Origin: Eulemur rufifrons
Lineage: Eukaryota; Chordata; Mammalia; Primates; Lemuridae
Assembly: GCF_041146395.1 (NCBI RefSeq)
Contig: NW_027182936.1
Coordinates: 87,501 to 151,500, forward strand
Reading direction: 5' to 3'
Length of the DNA stretch: 64,000 bases
The notes below the pieces were generated by a model that saw only the letters and a program-made list of their open reading frames with translations, did not search any database and was not told where the DNA came from. Below, piece by piece: positions 1-10,838 of this stretch. The position numbers were made by a program, and so were the translations under genes. Numbering within the stretch: the first letter of the stretch is position 1; each line of letters opens with the position of its first letter.

Positions 1-807
1 CTAATCCTATCCTTTTACCCTAAAACTAACCCCTAAACCTAACCCCTATACCTCACCCTAACTCTAACCCCAATCCTAATTCTAACCATACCCCTTCATA
101 AAACACTAACTCCTAACCGCTAACCCTAACACTAACCAAAAATCCTAATCACTAATCCCTAACCCTAACGCTTAACCTTTACTCTAACCGTTAACCCGCA
201 CCCTAAATCTTAACACTGACCCTAACCTTAACCTTTAACTCTAAGCCTAACCCTTAACCCTACAGTAAGGAAGACCCTTAATGCTAATGGGATCCCTTAT
301 CCCTAACCCTAACACTACAACTAAAAATAACCCTAAGCTTTGATCCTGAAACCTAACCCCTAACACTTACTTTAACCCCAAACCCTAACCCTAATCCTAA
401 GCATTAAACCTAACCCTATCTCTTAACCCTAACGCTAGCACTTACCCTAACGCCTAGATCTAACCCTAAGTCTAACCTACCGCCTAATCCTAAACTTAAG
501 CCCTAATGCTAACTCTAACCCTGAACCCTAAACCTACCCGTAACCCTTAACACTAACCCTATCCGTCAACCTTAACCCTGACCCTAACCATTACCCGCAC
601 CCAAGCATTTAACACTGACCCTTCCCCTAATCCTTAATGGTAACCCTAATACTAAACCCTAACCCTAAGCCCAACACTTATCCCTAATCCTATCCCTTAA
701 CCCTAACCCTAACCCTAATGCTACCCCCTAAACGTAACCCTAACCGGGACCAGTAAACCTAACCCTAACCTCTAACACAAACCATAGCACATAACTCTAA
801 CCCTAAA

Positions 808-838
<31 letters not shown>

Positions 839-1859
839 TCTTAACCTTAACCCTAAGCGTTAACTCTCACGCTAACCTTTAATCCTAACCCTAATCCTAA
901 TCTTCAACCCTAAACCTAACACTTAACCCTAACCCTGTACCAAACCCTAACCCCTCATCTTAACCCTAACCGTAAACCTCAACCCTAAACCAAAGTGTAA
1001 CCGTTAAACCTAAGAGTAACCTTTAACCCTAACCCTAATCCCTAACCCTAAGCCCTCACCCTAACACTAAACTTCATCCTTAACCCTAACCAGAATCCTA
1101 ACCCTAAATCTAATTCTCAGACTTCTTGCTTTCTTAGAGTTTAGAAAGCCTGCCATCCTCCCATGCCATGCGTGAAAGGAGGCTCTACCACTGTGTCCTG
1201 CATGAAACCCACGGGCCCATACCCAGAGTATGATAGAGTGGGTTCCCGGGTACAATCCCAGCCCCCTAAACTCACCCCGCCCGCCTAATGCAGACAGGGC
1301 CCGTGCGCTAAGCATAAACAATACCTTTAACAGATAACCCTAACCCTGAACATAACACCCAACCCTGTTCCTATTTCTCCCCTTAACACGTAAACCTCTT
1401 CGTGCGCCTAACTTTAACCTCTTATCCTAACGTTAATGCATAACCCATTTCCTGAGAACAACCCCTATCCCATAATTCTAACCCTATCTCCTAGTCATCA
1501 CTGTGACACCTAATCCCTAACCCTAATTCTAAACCGCTAACCCTAACTGTAACCCTACCTACAACCCTAACACTGACAGTAACCCTTACTTCTAACCCCA
1601 ACGCTATGCCTAATAAAAACCCTAACCCTTCACCCTAACCCCTAAGCCTTACCCTAACCCTTAACCCTAATCCTAATCCTAACCATTAAACCTAACCCTA
1701 GCTCTTAAAGGTAACCCTAAACCTTACCCTCACGACTAGACCTAACCCTGACACTAACCTAACACCTAACCCTAACCAGAACCCCTAAAGCTAACCCTGA
1801 ACCCTATCCCTAACCCTAGCAGTAAACTTTAACCCTAAACCTAAGCCCAACCCGTAACC
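1..1859 (-). repeat. Degenerate telomeric 1.86-kb unit, copy 1
   Basis: Degenerate CCCTAA on the + strand (TTAGGG strand is minus). The opening CTAATCCTATCCTTTTACCC recurs at 1,860, giving a period of 1,859 bp. The unit is not random telomeric decay: irregular words such as the one at 262-290 (ACAGTAAGGAAGACCCTTAA) recur in the second copy at the same offset. It contains one non-telomeric cassette at 1,105-1,319. The window edge is arbitrary, so the true unit start is unknown. Confidence 0.9.
1105..1319 (-). repeat. A-type cassette (A1 subtype)
   Basis: A non-telomeric island of about 215 bp inside CCCTAA sequence. Read on the minus strand it runs from GCGCACGGGCCCTGTCTGC through CATGCAGGACACAGTGG to TCTGAGAATTAGATTTA. 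The same order is found in all A cassettes of the window. The open frame crossing it (84 codons) recurs only because the DNA is duplicated, and it enters telomeric repeats at its C-terminal end, so I do not call a gene. Function unknown. Confidence 0.9.
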
Positions 1860-3732
1860 CTAATCCTATCCTTTTACCCTAAAACTAACCCCTAAACCTA
1901 ACCCCTATACCTCACCCTAACTCTAACCCCAATCCTAATTCTAACCATACCCCTTCATAAAACACTAACTCCTAACCGCTAACCCTAACACTAACCAAAA
2001 ACCCTAATCACTAATCCCTAACCCTAACGCTTAACCTTTACCCTAACCGTTAACCCTCACCCTAAATCTTAACACTGACCCTAACCTTAACCTTTAACTC
2101 TAAGCCTAACCCTTAAGCCTACAGTAAGGAAGACCCTTAATGCTAATGGGATCCCTTATCCCTAACCCTAACACTACAGCTAAAAATAACCCTAACCTTG
2201 GATCCTTAAACCTAACCCCTAACACTTACTTTAACCCCAAACCCTAACCCTAATCCTAAGCATTAAACCTAACCCTATCTCTTAACCCTAACGCTAGCCC
2301 TTACCCTAACGCCTAGATCTAACCCTAAATCTAACCTACCGCCTAATCCTAACCTTTAGCCCTAATGCTAACTCTAACCCTGAACCCTAAACCTACCCGT
2401 AACCCTTAACACTAACCCTATCCGTGAACCTTAACCCTGACCCTAACCATTACCCGCACCCAAGCATTTAACCCTGACCCTACCCCTAATCCTTAATGAT
2501 AACCCTAACACTAAACCCTAACCCTAAGCCCAACACTTATCCCTAATCCTATCCCTTAACCCTAACCCTAACCCTAATGCTACCCCCTAAACGTAACCCT
2601 AACCGTGACCAGTAAACCTAACCCTAACCTCTAACACAAACCATAGCACATAACTCTAACCCTAAAACTAACCCTAACCCTAACTCTAGACCCTAACTCT
2701 TAACCTTAACCCTAAGCGTTAACTCTCACGCTAACCTTTAATCCTAACCCTAATCCTAATCTTCAACCCTAAACCTAACACTTATCCCTAACCCTGTACC
2801 AAACCCTAACCCCTCATCTTAACCCTAACCGTAAACCTCAACCCTAAACCAAAGTGTAACCGTTAAACCTAAGAGTAACCTTTAACCCTAACCCTAATCC
2901 CTAACCCTAAGCCCTCACCCTAACACTAAACTTCATCCTTAACCCTAACCAGAATCCTAACCCTAAATCTAATTCTCAGACTTCTTGCTTTCTTAGAGTT
3001 TAGAAAGCCTGCAATCCTCCCATGCCATGCGTGAAAGGAGGCTCTACCACTGTGTCCTGCATGACACCCACGGGCCCATACCCAGAGTATGATAGAGTGG
3101 GTTCCCGGGTACAATCCCAGCCCCCTAAACTCACCCCGCCCGCCTAATGCAGACAGGGCCCGTGCGCTAAGCATAAACAATACCTTTAACAGATAACCCT
3201 AACCCTGAACATAACAACCCAACCCAGTTCCTATTTCTCCCCTTAACACGTAAACGTCACCGTGCGCCTAACTTTAACCTCTTATCCTAACGTTAATGCA
3301 TAACCCATTTCCTGACAACAACCCCTATCCCATAATTCTAACCATATCTCCTAGTCATCACTGTGACACCTAATCCCTAACCCTAATTCTAAACCGCTAA
3401 CCCTAACCGTAACCCTACCTACAACCCTAACACTGACAGTAACCCTTACTTCTAACCCCAACGCTATGCCTAACAAAAACCCTAACCCTTGACCCTAACC
3501 CTTCACCCTAACCCCTAAGCCTTACCCTAACCCTTAACCCTAATCCTAATCCTAACCATTAAACCTAACCCTAGCTCTTAAAGCTAACCCTAAACCTTAC
3601 CCTCACGACTAGACCTAACCCTGACACTAACCTAACACCTAACCCTATCCAGAACCCCTAAAGCTAACCCTGAACCCTATCCCTTACCCTAGCAGTAAAC
3701 TTTAACCCTAAACCTAAGCCCAACCCGTAACC
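1860..3732 (-). repeat. Degenerate telomeric 1.86-kb unit, copy 2
   Basis: Near-identical tandem copy of 1-1,859, with scattered substitutions and a small duplication of a CCCTTNACCCTAA motif near 3,485-3,500 that lengthens it to about 1,873 bp. It carries its own A cassette at 2,964-3,178. Confidence 0.9.
2964..3178 (-). repeat. A-type cassette (A1 subtype), second tandem copy
   Basis: Same as the cassette at 1,105-1,319, exactly 1,859 bp further on. Few differences are visible: one changes TGCCATCCTCC to TGCAATCCTCC near 3,012, another changes ATGAAACCC to ATGACACCC near 3,062. Confidence 0.9.
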
Positions 3733-3903
3733 CTAATCCTATCCTTTTAGCTAAACCTAACCCCTAACCTCACCCTAACTCTAACCCCAATCCTAATTCT
3801 AACCGTACCCCTTCATAAAACACTAACTCCTAACCGCTAACCCTAACACTAACCAAAAACCCTAATCACTAATCCCTAACCCTAACGCTTAACCTTTACC
3901 CTA
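3733..3903 (-). repeat. Degenerate telomeric 1.86-kb unit, copy 3, truncated
   Basis: Restarts with CTAATCCTATCCTTTTA, then lacks about 15 bases relative to copies 1 and 2 (near 3,750-3,770). It continues to the CTTTACCCTAA that corresponds to about 2,045 of copy 2, where the 95-bp satellite begins abruptly. Confidence 0.85.
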
Positions 3904-6780
3904 AGAAGTAGGAGAGTCATATATATGAACGGTTACATTCACGCAGAGAAAGAAACTGTTGGGTGGTGTATGTACGCATGTTAATCTATACTTTGGAGGA
4001 AGTTCGAGAGTCATATCTGGGGAAAATTGCAGTCACTTAGAGAAAGCAACAATCGGGGGCCGGTTTGTAGATCTGCTAAATTCTATTTTGGAAGAAGAGT
4101 GAAATTCATATGTGGGAACGCTTATGTTCACTCAGAGAAATCAACGATAGGGCAGTGTTTCATTGGGATGCTAAAGTGTAGTTTGGAAGAAGTTCGCGAG
4201 TCTTATATAAGAAAGCTTACAGTCACCTAGAGAAAGTAACTCTCGGCAGATTGTTTCTAAGCGTGCTAAACTCTAATTTGCATCAATTGTGAGAGTCAAA
4301 CATGGGAACGCTTACATTCACTCAGAGAACGCAACGTTTGGGTGGTGGTTTGTAAGCATTCTAAACTGTATTTTGGAGGAAGTAGGAGAGTCATATATAC
4401 GAATGCTTACATTCACGCAGAGAAAGCAACTCTGTGATCGTATTTTGTTGGCATGCTAAACTGTGGTTTGGAAGAAGTTCGAGAGCCTTATATAGGAAAG
4501 ATTACAGTGACACAGAGAAAACAACTCTCTGTAGTTTGTTGGTAGGTCTACTAAACTGTAATTTGGATGATGTGTGAGAACGCTTGCATTCACTCAGAGA
4601 AAGAACTTTGTCGTGGTGGTTTGTAGGAATAACAACTGTAGTTCGAAGAAGTAGGAGAGTCATATATGAACGGTTACATTCACGCAGAGAAAGCAACTGT
4701 GGAGTGGCGTATGTAATCATCATAATCTGTAGTTTGGAGGAAGTTCGAGAGTCATATCTGGGGAAAATTAGAGTCATTTAGAGAAAGGAACAATCGGGGG
4801 CTGGTGTGTAGGTCTGCTAAATTCTATTTTGGAAAAAGAGTGAGAGTCATATATGGGAACGCTTATGTTGACTCAGAGAAATCAACGATGGGGCGCTGTA
4901 TTGTTGGCATGCTAAACTGTAGTTTGGAAGAAGTTCGAGAGTCTTATATAGGAAAGTTTACAGTCACCTAGAGAAAGCAACTCACAGGAGGTGGTTTGTA
5001 AGCCGCTAAACTCTAATTTGGATGAAGTGAAAGAGGCATACATGGATACGCTTCATTCACTCAGAGAAAGGTAAATTGGGGTGCCGGTTTGTAGGTATAC
5101 TAACTCCAGTTTGGAAGAAGTACTAGAGTCATATATATGAACGCTTATATGGACGCAGAGAAAGCAACTATGGGGTGGTGTTTTGTAGGCCTGCTAAATT
5201 ATAGTTTGGAAGAAGTTCGAAAGCAGACAGTCACTTAGAGAAAGCAACTCTTGGCGGTTCATTTTTCGGTCTGCTGAATTGTATTTTGAAAGAAATACCA
5301 GAGTCATATATTCAAACGCTTACATTCATGCCGAGAAAGGAACTGTGGGGTGGTGTTTTCTAGGCGTGCTAAACTCTAGTTTGGACGAAGTTTGAGAATC
5401 ACATATAAGAAAGCTTAGAGTCACTTAGAGAAAGCAAATCTCTGGGTGTGGAATGTAGGCGTGCTAAACTCTATTTTGGTTTAGATTGAGAGTCATATAT
5501 GGAAAGGGTTACATTCACTCAGAGAAAGCAACGATGGTGTGGTGGTTTGTAGGCATACTAAACTCTAGTTTGGAAGAAGTAAGAAAATGATATATGGGAA
5601 CGCTTACATTCATGCAGAGAAAGCAATTATGGGGTGGCTTTTTTGTACCCATGCTAATCTCTAGTTTGGAAGAAGTTATATAGGAAAGCGTACACTCATT
5701 TATAGAAACCAACTTTCGGGGGATGAAGGGTAGGCCTGCAAAACTCTACTTTGGAAGAAGTGGGAGAGTCATATTGGGGACCACGTACATTGACTCAGAG
5801 AAATCGAGGATGGGGTTGTGTTTTGTAGGCATACTAAACTCTAGTTTGGAGAAAGTACGAGAATCATATATAGGAACGCTTACATTCATGCAGAGAAAGC
5901 AACTATGGAGTGAGGTTTGTATGCCTACTAAACTATAGTTTGGAGGAAGTTTAGAATCTTATATAGCAAAGCTTACAGTCACCTAGAGAGAGCAACTCTT
6001 GGGAGATGATTTCTAAGCCTGATAATTTGCACCAACTCTTAAAGTTAAGTATGGGAAGGTTTACATCCACTCAGAACGCAAGGTTTGGGTTGCAGTTTGT
6101 GGCCTTAATTGTAGTTCGGAAGAAGTAGGAAAGTCATATATATGAACGGTTACATTCACGCAGACAAACCAGCTATGGAGTGATGTGTGTATGCCTACTA
6201 AACTATAGTTTGGAGGATGTTCGAGAGTCATATCTGGAAAGCTTACAGTCATTTAGAGAAAGAAACTCTCAGGGGGTGGTTCGTAGGCCTGCTAAACTCT
6301 ATTTTCAAAGAAGTGTTAAAATCATATACAGGAACGCTTACATTCACTCAGAGAAAGCAACGTTGGGGTGGCCGTTTGTGAGCATACTAAACTCTACTTT
6401 GGAAGAGGTACAAGAGACATAAATACGAACGCTTACATTAACACAGAGAAAGCAAATACGGGGTTCTGTAGTGCAGGCATGCTAAACTATAGATTAGAAG
6501 AAGTTCGAAAGCTGACAGTCACTTAGAGAAAGCAACTCTTGGCGGGTGATTTTTAGGTCTGCTAAATTGTATTTTGAAAGACGTACCAGAGTCATATACA
6601 AACGCTTACATTCACGCAGAGAAAGAAACTATGGGGTGATGTGTTGTGGGGATGCTAAACTGCAGTTTGGAAGGTGTTCGAGAGTGTTATATAGGATAGC
6701 TTACAGTCACCTAGAGAAAGCAACACTCGGGACAGCTTTACAAGCCTCTAAACACTAATTAGCAGCAATTGTGAGAGTCA
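3904..6780 (+). repeat. Satellite higher-order block, first copy of the 6,935-bp repeat
   Basis: Matches 10,839-13,715 at a constant offset of 6,935 bp, which is 73 x 95. It is almost identical up to about 6,500 and visibly more diverged from there to about 6,780. The match begins at the very first satellite base, so the left edge of the array falls inside a monomer that is intact in the other copy. Confidence 0.85.
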
Positions 6781-7960
6781 AACATGGGAACGCTTACATT
6801 CACTCAGAGAACGCAACGTTTGGGTGGCTGGTTTTTAAGCATTCTAAACTGTATTTTGGAGGAAGTAGGAGAGTCATATATACGAATGCTTACATTCACG
6901 CAGAGAAAGCAACTCTGTGGTCGTATTTTGTTGGCATGCTAAACTGTGGTTTGGAAGAAGTTCGAGAGCCTTATATAGGAAAGATTACAGTGACACAGAG
7001 AAAACAACTCTCTGTAGTTTGTTGGTAGGTCTACTAAACTGTAATTTGGATGATGTGTGAGAACGCTTGCATTCACTCAGAGAAAGAACTTTGTCGTGGT
7101 GGTTTGTAGGAATAACAACTGTAGTTCGAAGAAGTAGGAGAGTCATATATGAACGGTTACATTCACGCAGAGAAAGCAACTGTCGGGTGGCGTAGGTAAT
7201 CATCATAATCTGTAGTTTGGAGGAAGTTCGAGAGTCATATCTGGGGAAAATTAGAGTCAATTAGAGAAAGGAACAATCGGGGGCTGGTGTGTAGGTCTGC
7301 TAAATTCTATTTTGGAAGAAGAGTGAGAGTCATATATGGGAACGCTTATGTTGACTCAGAGAAATCAACGATGGGACGCTGTATTGTTGGCATGCTAAAC
7401 TGTAGTTTGGAAGAAGTTCGAGAGTCTTATATAGGAAAGTTTACAGTCACCTAGAGAAAGCAACTCACAGGAGGTGGTTTGTAAGCCGCTAAACTCTAAT
7501 TTGGATGAAGTGAAAGAGGCATACATGGATACGCTTCATTCACTCAGAGAAAGGTAAATTGGGGTGCCGGTTTGTAGGTATACTAACTCCAGTTTGGAAG
7601 AAGTACTAGAGTCATATATATGAACGCTTATATGGACGCAGAGAAAGCAACTATGGGGTGGTGTTTTGTAGGCCTGCTAAAATATAGTTTGGAAGAAGTT
7701 CGAAAGCAGACAGTCAGAGAAAGCAACTCTCGGCGGTTCATTTTTCAGTCTGCTGAATTGTATTTTGAAAGAAATACCAGAGTCATATATTCAAACGCTT
7801 ACATTCATGCAGAGAAAGCAACTCTGGGGTGGTGTTTTCTAGGCATGCTAAACTCTAGTTTGGACGAAGTTTGAGAATCACATATAAGAAAGCTTATAGT
7901 TGCTTAAAGCAAATCTCTGGGTGTGGAATGTAGGCGTGCTAAACTCTATTTTGGTTTCGG
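6774..7960 (+). repeat. Satellite block duplicated from ~4,293-5,490 (offset ~2,483)
   Basis: Starts at GAGAGTCAAACATGGGAACG, as at 4,293, and follows the same monomer order with the same private variants, such as a monomer containing GTAGGAATAACAACTGTAG. A few bases are missing near 7,713 (CAGACAGTCAGAG against CAGACAGTCACTTAGAG). It ends where the TTGGTTTAGATTG of the first copy becomes TTGGTTTCGGAGTG. Confidence 0.8.
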
Positions 7961-8930
7961 AGTGAGAGTCATATATGGGAAGGCTTACATTCACTCAGAG
8001 AAAGCAACGATGGTGTGGTGGTTTGTAGGCATACTAAACTCTAGTTTGGAAGAAGTAGGAGAATGATATATGGGAACGCTTACATTCATGCAGAGAAAGC
8101 AATTATGGGGTGGCTTTTTTGTAGCCACGCTAATCTCTATTTTGCAAGAAGTTAAAGAGTAATATATAGGAAAGCGTACCGTCATTTATAGAAACCAATT
8201 TTCGGGGGATGGTTTGTAGGCCTGCAAAACTCTACTTTGGAAGAAGGGGGAGAATCATATGGGGGACTGGGTACATTCACTCAGAGAAATCAACGATGGG
8301 GTTGTGGTTTGTAGGCATACTAAACTCTAGTTTGGAAGAAGGACGAGAATCATATATAGGAACGCTTACATTCATGCAGAGAAAGCAACTATGGAGTGAT
8401 GTTTGTATGCCTACTAAACGATAGATTGGAGGATGTTCGAGAGTCATATCTGGAAAGCTTACAGTCATTTACAGAAAGCAACTCTCTGGGGGTGGTTCGT
8501 AGGCCTGCTAAACTCTATTTTCAATGAAGTGTTCGAATCATATACAGGAACGCTTACATTCACTCAGAGAAAGCAACGTTGGGGTGGCCGTTTTTGAGCA
8601 TACTAAACTCTACTTTGGAAGAGGTACGAGAGACAAATACTAACGCTTACATTAACACAGAGAAAGCAAATACGGGGTGCTGTAGTGCAGGCATGCTAAA
8701 CTATAGATTAGAAGAAGTTCGAAAGCTGACAGTCACTTAGAGAAAGCAACTCTTGGCGGGTGATTTTTAGGTCTGCTAAATTGTATTTTGAAAGACGTAC
8801 CAGAGTCATATACAAACGCTTACATTCACGCAGAGAAAGAAACTATGGGGTGATGTGTTGTGGGGATGCTAAACTGCAGTTTGGAAGGTGTTCGAGAGTG
8901 TTATATAGGATAGCTTACAGTCACCTAGAG
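7420..8930 (+). repeat. Satellite block duplicated at 9,184-10,694 (offset 1,764)
   Basis: Constant 1,764-bp offset over about 1.5 kb, from the CTTATATAGGAAAGTTTACA monomer to the GGATAGCTTACAGTCACC monomer. After 8,930 the sequence continues as the 4,220-type monomer (AAGTAACTCTCGGCAG), whereas 10,694 continues with CAACACTCGGGACAG. This marks the recombination boundary. Confidence 0.8.
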
Positions 8931-9183
8931 AAAGTAACTCTCGGCAGATTGTTTCTAAGCGTGCTAAACTCTAATTTGCATCAATTGTGAGAGTCAAACA
9001 TGGGAACGCTTACATTCACTCAGAGAACGCAACGTTTGGGTGGCTGGTCTTTAAGCATTCTAAACTGTATTTTGGAGGAAGTAGGCGAGTCATATATACG
9101 AATGCTTACATTCACGCAGAGAAAGCAACTCTGTGATCGTATTTTGTTGGCATGCTAAACTGTGGTTTGGAAGAAGTTCGAGA

Positions 9184-10694
9184 GTCTTATATAGGAAAGT
9201 TTACAGTCACCTAGAGAAAGCAACTCACAGGAGGTGGTTTGTAAGCCGCTAAACTCTAATTTGGATGAAGTGAAAGAGGCATACATGGATACGCTTCATT
9301 CACTCAGAGAAAGGTAAATTGGGGTGCCGGTTTGTAGGTATACTAACTCCAGTTTGGAAGAAGTACTAGAGTCATATATATGAACGCTTATATGGACGCA
9401 GAGAAAGCAACTATGGGGTGGTGTTTTGTAGGCCTGCTAAATTATAGTTTGGAAGAAGTTCGAAAGCAGACAGTCACTTAGAGAAAGCAACTCTCGGCGG
9501 TTCATTTTTCGGTCTGCTGAATTGTATTTTGAAAGAAATACCAGAGTCATATATTCAAACGCTTACATTCATGCAGAGAAAGCAACTCTGGGGTGGTGTT
9601 TTCTAGGCATGCTAAACTCTAGTTTGGACGAAGTTTGAGAATCACATATAAGAAAGCTTAGAGTCGCTTAAAGCAAATCTCTGGGTGTGGAATGTAGGCG
9701 TGCTAAACTCTATTTTGGTTTCGGAGTGAGAGTCATATATGGGAAGGCTTACATTCACTCAGAGAAAGCAACGATGGTGTGGTGGTTTGTAGGCATACTG
9801 GACTCTAGTTTGGAAGAAGTAGGAGAATGATATATGGGAACGCTTACATTCATGCAGAGAAAGCAATTATGGGGTGGCTTTTTTGTAGCCACGCTAATCT
9901 CTATTTTGCAAGAAGTTAAAGAGTAATATATAGGAAAGCGTACCGTCATTTATAGAAACCAACTTTCGGGGGATGGTTTGTAGGCCTGCAAAACTCTACT
10001 TTGGAAGAAGGGGGAGAGTCATATGGGGGACTGGGTACATTCACTCGGAGAAATCAACGATGGGGTTGTGGTTTGTAGGCATACTAAACTCTAGTTTGGA
10101 AGAAGGACGAGAATCATATATAGGAACGCTTACATTCATGCAGAGAAAGCAACTATGGAGTGATGTTTGTATGCCTACTAAACGATAGTTTGGAGGATGT
10201 TCGAGAGTCATATCTGGAAAGCTTACAGTCATTTAGAGAAAGCAACTCTCTGGGGATGGTTCGTAGGCCTGCTAAACTCTATTTTCAATGAAGTGTTCGA
10301 ATCATATACAGGAACGCTTACATTCACTCAGAGAAAGCAACGTTGGGGTGGCCGTTTTTGAGCATACTAAACTCTACTTTGGAAGAGGTACGAGAGACAT
10401 AAATACGAACGCTTACATTAACACAGAGAAAGCAAATACGGGGTGCTGTAATGCAGGCATGCTAAACTATAGATTGGAAGATGTTCGAAAGCTGACAGTC
10501 ACTTAGAGAAAGCAACTCTTGGCGGGTGATTTTTAGGTCTGCTAAATTGTATTTTGAAAGACGTACCAGAGTCATATACAAACGCTTACATTCATGCAGA
10601 GAAAGAAACTATGGGGTGATGTGTTGTTGGCATGCTAAACTGCAGTTTGGAAGGAGTTCGAGAGTGTTATATAGGATAGCTTACAGTCACCTAG
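9184..10694 (+). repeat. Satellite block, second copy of the 1,764-bp-offset duplication
   Basis: Copy of 7,420-8,930 with a few substitutions, for example TACTGGACTCTAG at about 9,796 against TACTAAACTCTAG. Most of this block is also the forward partner of the inverted copy in the reverse arm (17,700 back to about 16,600). Confidence 0.8.
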
Positions 10695-10838
10695 AGAAAG
10701 CAACACTCGGGACAGCTTTACAAGCCTCTAAACACTAATTAGCAGCAATTGTGAGAGTCAAACATGGGAACGCTTACATTCACGGAGAGAACACAACGTT
10801 TGGGTGGTGGTTTGTAGGCATAATAACTGTAGTTCGGA

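Noticed and set aside
1067..1321. Recurring 81-86-codon open frame over A cassettes (also at 2,926, 29,279, 32,697, 42,859 and each 3,433-bp unit)
   Set aside because: The frame is repeated because the DNA is repeated. It ends in telomeric codons (Arg/Val strings), several A copies lose it by indels or stops, and no domain or start context supports translation.
1..3903. A real chromosome end at the start of the window
   Set aside because: The CCCTAA polarity fits a left end, but the repeats are strongly degenerate, organised in kilobase units with cassettes, and not capped by perfect hexamers.
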